Both the position numbers and the translations under genes were made by a program. Shown here one piece after another: positions 51,089-59,564 of a stretch of DNA of 64,000 nt. The notes under the pieces are model-generated. The model was not told where the DNA came from, made no database searches, and saw only the letters and a list, made by a program, of their open reading frames with translations. Position 1 is the first letter of the stretch. Each line of letters starts with the position of its first letter. This DNA is from Halopelagius inordinatus (GTDB lineage Archaea > Halobacteriota > Halobacteria > Halobacteriales > Haloferacaceae), in the NCBI RefSeq assembly GCF_900113245.1, contig NZ_FOOQ01000005.1, forward strand, positions 110,170 through 174,169, read 5' to 3'.

Positions 51089-52237
51089 TCAGGCTCCCTC
51101 GTATCCCGCGTACTCCATCAACTGAGCGAAGATGTCGGTGTCCATCACCGACTCGTAGACCACGCCCGTGAGCATGCCGCCGGGGTAGGCGGTGCCGTTC
51201 ATCACGTGGTTCACTTTGTGACAGTGCATCAGGTAGATGCCCGGTTGCGAGTCGGCGGTGAACTCGATGGTGTGACGCTCCGCGGGGGCGATGTTCGTCA
51301 CGTCCATGTCGTGGCGCGCCACCTCGGGGACGACGCCGCCGTCTTTCTCGACGCGCTGGAACCGGTGGTTGTGGATGTGCATCGGGTGGCTCATGTACCC
51401 GCCGTTGACGAGGTGGACGCGGACCGTATCGCCCTGCGAGACGATGATGGGCGACCCGTCCTCGGGGTGGAGCGTCCGCGGCGCGCTCTTTCCGTTCACC
51501 GTGAACACGTCGGGATGTCGGTCGCGCGGACTGTACGACGCGTCTTCGCCCGCCATCATCCGGTTGAGCGAGGAGTCCCACTCCTTTACCGTCATGAAGT
51601 ACTCCTTGTCGGCCTCCTCGTACCCCTCGGGGTCGACCCGGAAGATGCCGTACATCCCCATGTCGATGTGGCGTTGGGTCTGGAAGTGGCAGTGATACAA
51701 GTGCGTCCCGGGGACGTTCGCCGGGATGGAGTAGGTGTGTTTCTCGCCGGGGTTCACCGTGATGCCCGTCGTCGTCGGGACGCCGTCGTCCTTCCAGTCT
51801 TTCGTGACGCCGTGGAAGTGAACGGTGTGGGGGTGTTGCCCGTCCGTGTTGTCTAAGGTCACCTCCATGTCGTTGCCTTCGGTGGTGCGGAGGATGGGGC
51901 CGGGTACGGACGGTTCTCGGTCGTCCGCTTGGAACGCCCACACCTGCGGGAGGTCGACCGGACCGCCCATCGTCTCCAGCGGATGGACCTCGTGGTAGGC
52001 GGGTGCGGTCTTGAGCGACACCGACCCGCCCTGTTCGTCGACGTTCACCACCTGCGGGGGTGACGTAGTCGGAAGGTCGCTCTGCTGTGCCGTCACGGAC
52101 GACTGCGTCGTCGCATCCGCGCCGCCGTTCGTCGGCGCTGCACAACCTGCGACGCCGACAGCCCCCGTGGCCCCGGTCGCCGCCAGAAATTCGCGTCGAG
52201 ACAGTCCGTTGCCGGGTGCGCCGATGTGGTCAGTCAT
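51089..52237 (-). CDS. two-domain multicopper oxidase, Tat lipoprotein, copy 1
   Basis: 382 aa. Tat motif SRREFLAATG (13-22) with lipobox VAGC. Laccase-type copper motifs: HTVHFHG (137-143), HLYHCHF (179-185) with His190 and Met195, HPMHIHNH (284-291), and HCHKVNH (338-344) with Met355. Both cupredoxin domains retain a Cys between His, so each may hold a type-1 copper, as in type A two-domain enzymes. At 380 aa it is shorter than three-domain laccases. It precedes halocyanin in one operon; nitrite reductase or copper/phenol oxidase activity are both open. Confidence 0.85.
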   Translation of the reverse strand: MTDHIGAPGNGLSRREFLAATGATGAVGVAGCAAPTNGGADATTQSSVTAQQSDLPTTSPPQVVNVDEQGGSVSLKTAPAYHEVHPLETMGGPVDLPQVWAFQADDREPSVPGPILRTTEGNDMEVTLDNTDGQHPHTVHFHGVTKDWKDDGVPTTTGITVNPGEKHTYSIPANVPGTHLYHCHFQTQRHIDMGMYGIFRVDPEGYEEADKEYFMTVKEWDSSLNRMMAGEDASYSPRDRHPDVFTVNGKSAPRTLHPEDGSPIIVSQGDTVRVHLVNGGYMSHPMHIHNHRFQRVEKDGGVVPEVARHDMDVTNIAPAERHTIEFTADSQPGIYLMHCHKVNHVMNGTAYPGGMLTGVVYESVMDTDIFAQLMEYAGYEGA

Positions 52238-52305
52238 GAACAGGTAGTCGTAAGAATACGGTACATAAAGTCAGAAAGGACAGTTTTCAGTCGCTTAGAA
52301 ACTGG

Positions 52306-52317
52306 CGAACATGTTCG
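52306..52317. promoter_or_regulatory. CGAA-N4-TTCG operator (multicopper oxidase 1 / cupin)
   Basis: CGAA-CATG-TTCG, a perfect 12-base palindrome in the divergent spacer. The gap is 68 nt to the oxidase ATG 52237 and 41 nt to the cupin ATG 52359. A TATA-like element for the oxidase (TTTATG, minus strand, 52263-52268) lies about 28 bases before its ATG. Confidence 0.65.
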
Positions 52318-52358
52318 GTGAAACTGCCAGGGAGGGGCGGACGCAGGGTCGAACCGTC

Positions 52359-52664
52359 ATGCCCGAAATCTCGTCGCTCGGAGAACTGGAGTCGGAACCG
52401 CACGCAGAAGTGTTCGAGACGCCGCGTCCGCGGACGGTGCGTCTCGCTCTCGACGCCGACGAACGCGTCCCGCCGCACACCCATCCCGGGCAGGATATCG
52501 TGCTCCACCTCGTCGAGGGACGGGTGGAACTGACGCTCGACGACGAGACGTTCGAACTCCGACCGGGGGAACTGGCTCGGTTCGGTGGTGACTGCGAGAT
52601 ATCGCCGCGCGCCGTCGAACCGAGCACCGCCGTCGTCGTCTTCGCTCCCGCGGACGACGACTGA
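52359..52664 (+). CDS. small cupin domain protein
   Basis: 101 aa from ATG 52359. Single cupin barrel with metal-type motif 1 in RVPPHTHPGQDIVLHLVEG (two His) and motif 2 in LRPGELARFGG. Function unknown; cupins recur in denitrification clusters of haloarchaea. The ORF also allows ATG 52311, but that codon lies inside the palindrome at 52306-52317, so the later ATG is chosen. Confidence 0.78.
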   Translation: MPEISSLGELESEPHAEVFETPRPRTVRLALDADERVPPHTHPGQDIVLHLVEGRVELTLDDETFELRPGELARFGGDCEISPRAVEPSTAVVVFAPADDD

Positions 52665-52727
52665 CCGGGGCCGACTCCGGGGGCCGAAAGACCGAACCGT
52701 CCCGCCCGTGTCGATTCGTCCGAGTCC

Positions 52728-53123
52728 ATGTTCGACGAGACGGACACCGAGACGGGGGAGTCGCCGATAGACGCGTCCGTGGCGAAACGAGTCGCAGCGG
52801 AGACGGCTCTCGACGAGGACGAACTGCGGACTGCGCTCGTCGAGTTGAACGCGGCGCTCATCGGCTACCACTCCGAGTTGGAACGGCGCGGCGACTACCA
52901 GACCGTAGACGGCGTCCGCGCGTACCGCGTCTCCCGCGACGAGTGGAAGACCCTCTTAGCGGAGTTCGACTTCGAGTTCGGCGAGCAGACGGAGTCGGCG
53001 CTTCTTCGCGCGCACACGGAACAAGCGGAAACCGCGTTCGCGTCGTCCGCCGACGCGCGCGAACGGTTCGAAGACGACCAGGTCGGCGTCGTCGTCGGCG
53101 TCGACACCGCCGAGGAGTTCTGA
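52728..53123 (+). CDS. acidic hypothetical protein between cupin and nirK
   Basis: 131 aa, helical and acidic, with two recognisable parts: SPIDASVAKRVAAETALDEDELRTALVELNAALIGYHSEL and DEWKTLLAEFDFEFGEQTESALLRAHTEQAE. No membrane, Cys or motif of known function. Its steady place beside nirK suggests a role in the cluster, which I cannot name. Confidence 0.65.
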   Translation: MFDETDTETGESPIDASVAKRVAAETALDEDELRTALVELNAALIGYHSELERRGDYQTVDGVRAYRVSRDEWKTLLAEFDFEFGEQTESALLRAHTEQAETAFASSADARERFEDDQVGVVVGVDTAEEF

Positions 53124-53178
53124 GAGGCGGGCCGAACCCGGCCGTTCGCCGAGCGACTGTCCCTTTTTACGGCACGAC

Positions 53179-53190
53179 CGAACGTCTTCG
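53179..53190. promoter_or_regulatory. CGAA-N4-TTCG operator (nirK)
   Basis: CGAA-CGTC-TTCG, 69 nt before the nirK GTG and about 43 bases before the TATA box centre. The gap is almost the same as at multicopper oxidase 1 (68 nt). Confidence 0.65.
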
Positions 53191-53224
53191 ATACTGTCTC
53201 ATCTTTCGGCGGTCGCGAGTCCAC

Positions 53225-53230
53225 TATAAA
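53225..53230 (+). promoter_or_regulatory. TATA box of nirK
   Basis: A canonical TATAAA, 30 bases before GTG 53260, leaving a leader of a few bases. Confidence 0.75.
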
Positions 53231-53259
53231 CAGGTGGGGCGTTTTCGTCCAGGTGTGAG

Positions 53260-54336
53260 GTGACCACGATGCTGCAAACTACTCGGCGGCGGACGTTACA
53301 GGCGCTCGGACTCGGCGGCGTGGCGGCAGTCGCCGGTTGTGCGTCGGAGGCACCGGCCGCAGAGCAGACCCAACAGGAGCAAACGACGATGAAGCAACAG
53401 ACGAAACAGGCCGTGGACCGAGTGGCGGCGGACCCGACGGACATCCCCGGTCCGATAGAGCGGACCGAACCAGCCGAGGTGGACGTGACGCTGACTGCGG
53501 AGGAGGTGACGGCCGAGATAGAAGACGGCGTGACGTTCGAGTTCATGACCTACGGGGGGCAGATACCCGGCCCGTTCGTGCGGGTTCGGCAGGGTGACAC
53601 GGTGAACCTGACGTTCGAGAACCCCGAGTCGAACGCGATGCCGCACAACGTGGACTTCCACGCCGTCGCCGGGCCCGGGGGCGGGGCGGAAGCGACGATG
53701 ACCGCGCCGGGCGAGACGGCCGAACTCCGATTCAAGGCCACCTACCCCGGCGCGTACATCTACCACTGCGCGGTGCCGAACATGGACATGCACATCTCGG
53801 CGGGCATGTTCGGTATCATCCTCGTCGAACCGAAAGACGGCATGGAGGAGGTAGACGAGGAACTGTACATCGGCCAACACGAGGTGTACACCGACAAGGA
53901 AACCGGCCAAGAGGGGAAACACGGCTTCTCGGTGGACGCGATGGCCGACGAGGACCCGACGTACGTGTTGATGAACGGCGAGAAGTACGCGACGACGCCG
54001 AAGAAGTACGGGCCCGCGGCCACCGTCGAGACGGGAGACACCGCCCGCGTGTTCTTCGTCACCGGCGGGCCGAACCTCGGGAGCAGTTTCCACCCCATCG
54101 GCAACGTCTGGGAGAAACTCTACCCCGAGGGGTCGCTGAGTAACGACCCGCAACGCCACATCCAGACGCGACTGGTCCCGCCGGGGAGTACCGCCATCAC
54201 GACGATGGACTTCCCCGTCCCGGGCGACTACAAACTCGTGGACCACTCGCTCAGTCGCGTCGCCCGCAAAGGCTGTCTGAGCATCGTCCGCGCCGAAGGC
54301 GAGGACAACCCAGAGGTGTTCGACCCTGACCCGTAA
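53260..54336 (+). CDS. nirK: copper-containing nitrite reductase
   Basis: 358 aa, reduces nitrite to nitric oxide outside the cell membrane. Tat motif RRRTLQALG, lipobox AVAGC (Cys27). Type-1 ligands His129 (MPHN), Cys170, His178, Met183; type-2 ligands His134, His169 and a later His in SSFHPIGNVW; catalytic Asp132 in NVDFH. No NO reductase (nor) or nitrous oxide reductase gene lies in the window. Halocyanin should supply electrons. GTG 53260 is chosen from the TATA box; ATG 53269 would shorten it by three residues. Confidence 0.93.
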   Translation: MTTMLQTTRRRTLQALGLGGVAAVAGCASEAPAAEQTQQEQTTMKQQTKQAVDRVAADPTDIPGPIERTEPAEVDVTLTAEEVTAEIEDGVTFEFMTYGGQIPGPFVRVRQGDTVNLTFENPESNAMPHNVDFHAVAGPGGGAEATMTAPGETAELRFKATYPGAYIYHCAVPNMDMHISAGMFGIILVEPKDGMEEVDEELYIGQHEVYTDKETGQEGKHGFSVDAMADEDPTYVLMNGEKYATTPKKYGPAATVETGDTARVFFVTGGPNLGSSFHPIGNVWEKLYPEGSLSNDPQRHIQTRLVPPGSTAITTMDFPVPGDYKLVDHSLSRVARKGCLSIVRAEGEDNPEVFDPDP

Positions 54337-54441
54337 CGACGCGTGAGTCGACGGCGACTCTCCCCTCGGCGGGACGAACTCTCCTTCTCGATTCGGACGT
54401 CAGTTCCTGCGAGCGCCCGCGCCCGCGTTCGTTTCCGGTTG

Positions 54442-55893
54442 TTAGGCTCCGAACGCCAGCGATTTGACGACCACCGGAACCGCCTCTCCCGTCGAGACCG
54501 GTCTGCCGATATCGAGGTAGTCGCCGTCCGAAGCGGCGATTTCGTCGACGACGAGAGACGGCGCGTCCGAACCTTCCCGCTGGAGTTGCTGTCCGAGCGC
54601 CTTCGCGCAGTTCTGCCTCGTGAGGACGATTCGGGGAACGTCGCTGTCGAACTGCGTCTCGTACGCCCGAGCGATTGCGCGCGCGAGCGAGACGATTCGG
54701 TCGTAGCTCAGCGGTTCGACCGACGGCAGATACAGGACGAACGGCGTCTCGTCGTTCGCGTCGTACAACTCCCGCCCCCTGTCGAAACAGGTCCGCAACA
54801 GGGCGGCTATCTCCTCGGACTCGTGGCTCACTTCGACCGGAGGCGCTTCGACGACAGGGAGGTTCTTCACCGGGAGCATCGACCGGTCTACGTGAGTCGT
54901 CGTACCGCTGAACGACGTCGTCCGGGTTCCGGCCCCGATGACCGTGGCTCTGATATCCTCGTCCGGACGGCGAACGGAGAGCGAACTCGTCTCGATTCGC
55001 TCCCGAATCGCGGAGGCCAGAAACACCCCGAAGTCGCCGAACTCGAACGGAGAGCGAGAGGGCGTCCGGTCGGCGTCCGAAGCCAACCGTCCGACGCCGC
55101 CGCTGAACGCGACGGCATCGACGCCGCCCTCGGAGTACTCGCTCGCCCCGATGGTCAGCGACTCGGTGACGGGTTCCACCGAGCCGCCGCGAATCACGTC
55201 GAATATCGCGTCCGTCATCGCAGTCGCGAGACGCGAGAGTTCGTCGGCGCTCGGCCGTGAACCGACCGCGACGTCGACGTCGTACCGTTCGCACAACCGC
55301 TCTGCGGGGGGTGAGATGCGGGTCACGACGCCGGACTCGTCGAACCGAAGTAGCCGACCGCCGACGGAGAGACAGCGCGTTTCGACCGCCTCCTCGCCCG
55401 AGAACAGGCACATGTTGGTGGTTCCGCCGCCGACGTCGACGTTCAGTATCGTCCGTCCGCCGTCCGCCGCCCACGCCGCGGCACCGGACCCCTTCCCGGC
55501 CAGGACGGACTCCAGTTCCGGGCCCGCCGCGGCGACGACGAAGTCACCGCTGTCTTCGGCGACGGCGTTGACCAGTTCTTCGGCGTTCCGCTTGTACGCC
55601 GACTCGCCGGTGACGATGACCGCACCGCTGTCGATGGACGACGGCGAGTGGCCCGCGAGGCGGAGTTCCGACTCGACTACCTCCTCGACGGCGTCCACGT
55701 CGAGCGTTCGTCGGTCCAGCAACGGCGTCTCGTGAACCTCGCCTCGGTAGACGACGTTCACGTCGCCGATTTCGACCGCGACGGCTCCGATTCCGGACGC
55801 CGAAACGGAGAGTTCGCTGACGACGAGTTGCGTCGTCGTCGTCCCGACGTCGATGCCGACGCTCGTCAGCGTCGCGGGGTCGCTACCGGACAT
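54442..55893 (-). CDS. eutA: ethanolamine ammonia-lyase reactivating factor EutA
   Basis: 483 aa actin-like ATPase that exchanges damaged cobalamin on ethanolamine ammonia-lyase. Phosphate-1 GIDVGTTTTQLVVSE (13-27), GESAYKRNAEE (96-106), phosphate-2 LNVDVGGGTTNMCLF (near 150), VSFSGGVGRL-type adenosine loop (AFSGGVG). Last gene of eutB-eutC-eutA. Its length matches bacterial EutA (about 470). Confidence 0.88.
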   Translation of the reverse strand: MSGSDPATLTSVGIDVGTTTTQLVVSELSVSASGIGAVAVEIGDVNVVYRGEVHETPLLDRRTLDVDAVEEVVESELRLAGHSPSSIDSGAVIVTGESAYKRNAEELVNAVAEDSGDFVVAAAGPELESVLAGKGSGAAAWAADGGRTILNVDVGGGTTNMCLFSGEEAVETRCLSVGGRLLRFDESGVVTRISPPAERLCERYDVDVAVGSRPSADELSRLATAMTDAIFDVIRGGSVEPVTESLTIGASEYSEGGVDAVAFSGGVGRLASDADRTPSRSPFEFGDFGVFLASAIRERIETSSLSVRRPDEDIRATVIGAGTRTTSFSGTTTHVDRSMLPVKNLPVVEAPPVEVSHESEEIAALLRTCFDRGRELYDANDETPFVLYLPSVEPLSYDRIVSLARAIARAYETQFDSDVPRIVLTRQNCAKALGQQLQREGSDAPSLVVDEIAASDGDYLDIGRPVSTGEAVPVVVKSLAFGA

Positions 55894-55907
55894 GCTGCGG
55901 GTCGGCC

Positions 55908-56642
55908 TCAGGAGAGGTCAATGCCGCTCCCCTGCTTTTCGTGCGCTCTCTCGACGAGGCTGAGTATCTGCGCGCCCGCTTCGACCGCCGGGAGTCCGTC
56001 GTCGTGGATGTTCGAGATGACCGACTTCTTCGCCGTCGGTTTCCCCTCTCGGGGTTCGTAGACGAAGTACGCGCTCAGGCTCTGTGCCGTGTTCAACCCG
56101 GGACGTTCGCCGACGAGGTTCACGACGCTCGTCGCGCCGAGCGTCTCGCCGATGGCGTCCATCACGTCCACCCGGCCGAACTTCACGAACAGGGGCGTAC
56201 CGACCTCGAACCCCCGCTGTTCGAGTCCGTCCACGAGCATCGGCAGGAGGTCGGATACGTTCGTCTCGACGGCCGTCGAACTCAGCCCGTCGCAGACGAC
56301 TATCTGGACGTCGGGGTTTCGCACGCACTCGTCTCGAATCCTCGCCGCGGTGTCGTCGTCTATCTGGCGTCCCAAATCCGGGCGAGCGAGGTACTCGTCT
56401 TGGTCCGACACTCGGCTCTGAATTCGGAGCAATCCCGCCTCCTCGATGGCCTCGTCGGACACCTGCGTCAGGACGGCGTCGCGGGCGCGGGCGTGGTCCG
56501 CGCGAAACGACAGCACCGACGACGTGCGCGGACGGGTGCCACTTCTCCCGACGCCGAGTCGAGAGGGCGTCGCGTCGGCTATCCGTTCGAGCGCCTGTTC
56601 GTCGTTCGGGTCGTTGACGTGCGGGGGTTGTGAGTCGCTCAT
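55908..56642 (-). CDS. eutC: ethanolamine ammonia-lyase small subunit
   Basis: 244 aa light chain of the adenosylcobalamin-dependent enzyme that turns ethanolamine into acetaldehyde and ammonia. SRLGVGRSGTRPRTSSVLSFRADHARARDAVL (28-59), VVCDGLSSTAVETN (126-139), RPGLNTAQSLSAYFVYEP (185-202) and SNIHDDGLPAVEAGAQI are all EutC hallmarks. About 45 residues shorter at the N-terminus than enteric EutC, which is expected outside microcompartments. Start overlaps the eutB stop by 4 bases. Confidence 0.92.
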   Translation of the reverse strand: MSDSQPPHVNDPNDEQALERIADATPSRLGVGRSGTRPRTSSVLSFRADHARARDAVLTQVSDEAIEEAGLLRIQSRVSDQDEYLARPDLGRQIDDDTAARIRDECVRNPDVQIVVCDGLSSTAVETNVSDLLPMLVDGLEQRGFEVGTPLFVKFGRVDVMDAIGETLGATSVVNLVGERPGLNTAQSLSAYFVYEPREGKPTAKKSVISNIHDDGLPAVEAGAQILSLVERAHEKQGSGIDLS

Positions 56643-58006
56643 GGCTCCAAGAAGACCGTCGGGTCGCCGGCGCTGGCGGTCAGTCGTCCGTCCTCCATGA
56701 TGCCCACCGACTCCAACCACGCCTCGAACTCCGGAGCCGGCCGCATGTCGAAGATGTCCCACAGCGCGGAGGCGTCGTGGTAGCTGTTCGATTGATAGTT
56801 GAGCATCGTGTCGTCGCCCATCGGAACGGTGATGAAGTAGTTCGAACCGGCGGCGGTCAGCAACACCGCCACGTTCTCGATGTCGTTTTGGTCCGCTTGG
56901 ATGTGGTTGGTGTAACAGGCGTCGATGCCCATCGGAACGCCGGTGAGTTTGCCCATGAACACGTCTTCCAACCCCGCTCTGGTGACCTGCGTTCCGTCGT
57001 AGAGATACTCGGGGCCGATGAATCCGACGACGGTGTTCACGAGGAACGGGTCGTACCGCTTGGCGAGGCCGTAACACCGCGCTTCCAAGGTGACCTGGTC
57101 GACGCCCGCGTGAGCGTCGCTCGAGAGTTCGGAGCCCTGTCCGGTCTCGAAGTACATGAAGTTCGGGCCGGACGCGGTACAGCGTTCGGCGCCGAACTCG
57201 TACGCCTCGTCGAGGAGTTCGACGTCGATACCGAACCCCTCGTTGCCCGCTTCGGTCCCCGCGAGACTCTGGAACAGCAAGTCGGCGCGAGCGCCGTTCT
57301 CGACGGCTTCGAGTTGGGTCGAGAGGTGAGAGAGGACGCAGTTCTGCGTCGGAATCTTCCACGTCTCGATGAACTCCTTTGTCACGTCGAGCAGCCGTTT
57401 CGTCCGTTCGGCGTTGTCTTCGACCGGGTTGATGCCGATAACGGCGTCGCCGACGCCGTAGGAGAGCCCTTCTCGTATCGAGTGCCGGATGCTCTCTACG
57501 TCGTCCGTCGGGTCGTTCGGCTGGAGTCGAAACGAGAGCGTCCCCTCCGTTCCGACGGTGTTGTTACACCGAGCGGTGACCTGCATCTTCGAGGACGCCT
57601 GAATCAGGTCCATGTTGGACATGACCTTCGCGGCGGCGGCTATCATCTCGCTCGTCAGGCCGGGGCGAATCTCGGCGATATCGTCGCTTCGGGTCCGTTC
57701 GTCCACGAGAAACTCCCTGAGGTCGGAGACGGTCCAGTCTCTGATTTTCTCGTACGCCGCCTCGTCGACGGCGTCTTGGATGACTCGGGTCACCTCGTCG
57801 TCCTCGTACGGGACGACCGGAGACTGCCGGAGTTCTTCGAGCGAGAGACGGCTGAGCGCGTCCTTCGCGGCGACGCGTTCCGCCTCGGAGTCGGCCGCGA
57901 TTCCCGCCAGTTCGTCGCCCGTCTTCTCCTCGTTCGCTTTCGCGAGCAACTCTCGAATCGAGTCGAACGTCCGCGTCGAACCGGTGATGGTCGATGTCAG
58001 ATTCAT
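56639..58006 (-). CDS. eutB: ethanolamine ammonia-lyase large subunit
   Basis: 455 aa TIM-barrel chain holding the substrate and cobalamin. Visible EutB signatures include LFQSLAGTEAGNEGFG (near 255), MYFETGQGSELSSDAHAGVDQVTLEARCYGLAKRYDPFLVNTVVGFIGPEYLYDG, and a late CYTNHIQADQND. First gene of the eut operon. No shell-protein, EutE or EutD gene is present, so ethanolamine degradation seems to run without a microcompartment. Confidence 0.93.
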   Translation of the reverse strand: MNLTSTITGSTRTFDSIRELLAKANEEKTGDELAGIAADSEAERVAAKDALSRLSLEELRQSPVVPYEDDEVTRVIQDAVDEAAYEKIRDWTVSDLREFLVDERTRSDDIAEIRPGLTSEMIAAAAKVMSNMDLIQASSKMQVTARCNNTVGTEGTLSFRLQPNDPTDDVESIRHSIREGLSYGVGDAVIGINPVEDNAERTKRLLDVTKEFIETWKIPTQNCVLSHLSTQLEAVENGARADLLFQSLAGTEAGNEGFGIDVELLDEAYEFGAERCTASGPNFMYFETGQGSELSSDAHAGVDQVTLEARCYGLAKRYDPFLVNTVVGFIGPEYLYDGTQVTRAGLEDVFMGKLTGVPMGIDACYTNHIQADQNDIENVAVLLTAAGSNYFITVPMGDDTMLNYQSNSYHDASALWDIFDMRPAPEFEAWLESVGIMEDGRLTASAGDPTVFLEP

Positions 58007-58225
58007 CTGGTCTCCGTGTGGTCGCGTTCGAGTTTCGTCGTGGCCACCCCGACGTCGGCGGAACGAACACCCTGTCGTCTCTCGGGCCTCCCTCGCAGTC
58101 GCGGAGGGCGGTCGTTCGCCCTCGCGGGGTGTCTCCCGGCGGCGGTCCTCGACCGGCCTCCGTCGCGCCGAATCCGCGGTGGTAGTTCGATCATGGCTCT
58201 GTGTCAGGTGTTACCGTGACCTTCC

Positions 58226-58254
58226 ACAACACGGGATCGCATCTTAAGTGTTGT
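58226..58254. promoter_or_regulatory. inverted repeat ACAACAC-N15-GTGTTGT
   Basis: A 7-bp inverted repeat with a TATA-like CTTAAG inside the spacer (58243-58248). It could bind a dimeric regulator over the eut promoter. Confidence 0.4.
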
Positions 58255-58341
58255 TCGGGAGAAACGACCGGTCGCCGAGTCGCAACATCTCCGAGCGCTG
58301 CATCCGCGTTTTACCCGTTAGAGTGGGCTGAGGCGCGGTGT

Positions 58342-58358
58342 TTCTCGAAGTTCGAGAA
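58342..58358. promoter_or_regulatory. perfect palindrome TTCTCGAA-g-TTCGAGAA before the oxidase 2 TATA box
   Basis: An 8-bp perfect inverted repeat around a single base. It ends 5 bases before the AT-rich box TTTAGTATATA (58364-58374), i.e. at the BRE position. It differs in spacer from the CGAA-N4-TTCG sites elsewhere in the cluster, so this copy may answer to another regulator. Confidence 0.55.
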
Positions 58359-58405
58359 GCAGCTTTAGTATATATTCTCCCGAGGTTCGGAGGGTCAGAC
58401 GTACT

Positions 58406-59548
58406 ATGAGTTCCCAAATCGGCGCGCCCGGAACCGGCGTTTCGCGCAGAGAATTCCTCGCGGCGACCGGTGCCGTCGGCGCCGGGTCTCTCGCCGGGTG
58501 CGTGGCCGCCCCGACGGCGATGCCCTCGTCGACGACGAACCGACAGGCGACGACGGAACAGACCCTCCCTCGGACCAGCAAACCCGAAGTCGTCGATTTA
58601 GACGAACTCGGCGGAGAGGTCACCCTCCGTTCGGTTCACGCCCGGCACTCGCTTCACCCCGGCGATACGATGGGCGGCCCGGTGAATCTGCCCGTCGTCT
58701 GGGCGTTCCAAGCGAACGACGGAACGCCGAGCGTTCCGGGCCCGATACTCCGGTGTACCGAGGGCCAGACGCTGAAAATTACGCTCGACAACACCGAGAG
58801 CCAGATGCCGCACACGCTGCATTTCCACGGCGTCCGCAAGACGTGGGAGAACGACGGCGTGCCGACGACGACGGGTGTACTGGTCGAACCGGGCGAGAAA
58901 CACACCTACACCATCCCCGCGAACGTCGCCGGGACGCATCTGTACCACTGTCACTTCAACACCCCCTTCCACATGGAGATGGGGATGTACGGCATCCTCC
59001 GCGTGGACCCCGAGGGGTACGAGGAGGCCGACAAGGAGTACTTCACGACGGTCAGAGAGTGGGACACGCGTCTCTCGCGGATGTACGGCGGCGAGGACGC
59101 GGCGTACGACCTCACCGCCCGAACGGCGGACGCGTTCACCCTCAACGGTCGGTCCGCGCCGTACACCCTCCACCCCGAGGAGGGGTCGCCCATCATCGTC
59201 GACCCCGGCGACACGGTGCGAATCCACTGGGTGAACGCGGGGTTCATGTCCCACCCGATGCACATCCACAACCACCGGTTCAAAATCGTCGAGAAGGACG
59301 GAAGCGCCCTCCCCGAGGAGATGCAACTCCTCCAAGACGTCGTCAACATCGCACCGGCCGAACGCTACACCATCGAGTTCGAGGCGGACGCCGACCCCGG
59401 CATCTACCTCGTCCACTGTCACAAGGTGGACCACGTCCGAAACGGCAGTTCCTACCCCGGCGGGATGCTCACGGGCGTCGTCTACACGCCCGCGATGAAG
59501 ACGGACATCTTCGCTCAGTTGATGGACTACGCAGGCTACAGAGGGTAA
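58406..59548 (+). CDS. two-domain multicopper oxidase, Tat lipoprotein, copy 2
   Basis: 380 aa paralogue of the gene at 51089-52237. It starts with the same IGAPGxGxSRREFLAATGA signal and lipobox LAGC. Copper motifs are kept: HTLHFHG, HLYHCHF with FHMEMGM, HPMHIHNH, and HCHKVDH with the late GGM. Divergence is scattered, not local, so the duplication is not recent. It is followed after 16 bases by a second double halocyanin. Substrate unknown. Confidence 0.85.
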   Translation: MSSQIGAPGTGVSRREFLAATGAVGAGSLAGCVAAPTAMPSSTTNRQATTEQTLPRTSKPEVVDLDELGGEVTLRSVHARHSLHPGDTMGGPVNLPVVWAFQANDGTPSVPGPILRCTEGQTLKITLDNTESQMPHTLHFHGVRKTWENDGVPTTTGVLVEPGEKHTYTIPANVAGTHLYHCHFNTPFHMEMGMYGILRVDPEGYEEADKEYFTTVREWDTRLSRMYGGEDAAYDLTARTADAFTLNGRSAPYTLHPEEGSPIIVDPGDTVRIHWVNAGFMSHPMHIHNHRFKIVEKDGSALPEEMQLLQDVVNIAPAERYTIEFEADADPGIYLVHCHKVDHVRNGSSYPGGMLTGVVYTPAMKTDIFAQLMDYAGYRG

Positions 59549-59564
59549 TCAGAGAGACAGAGCC

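Larger units (their letters stand above)
58007..58405. other. divergent control region of eutB and multicopper oxidase 2
   Basis: 399 bases with no gene. It holds two inverted repeats, 58226-58254 nearer eutB and 58342-58358 directly before the oxidase TATA box. Confidence 0.55.

Noticed and set aside
50010..52145. A single 711-residue minus-strand frame covering halocyanin 1 and most of the oxidase gene
   Set aside because: Only its last 358 residues, from ATG 51086, are the halocyanin. The upstream part is the shadow of the multicopper oxidase in another frame.
51089..52237. Calling the multicopper oxidase NirK
   Set aside because: It has HxH and HCH laccase motifs in four places, while the gene at 53260 has the true NirK ligand set including the catalytic Asp in NVDFH.
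55908..57362. A 484-residue frame joining eutC with an upstream part
   Set aside because: EutC begins at ATG 56642; the upstream residues are Arg-rich antisense-style shadow of eutB.
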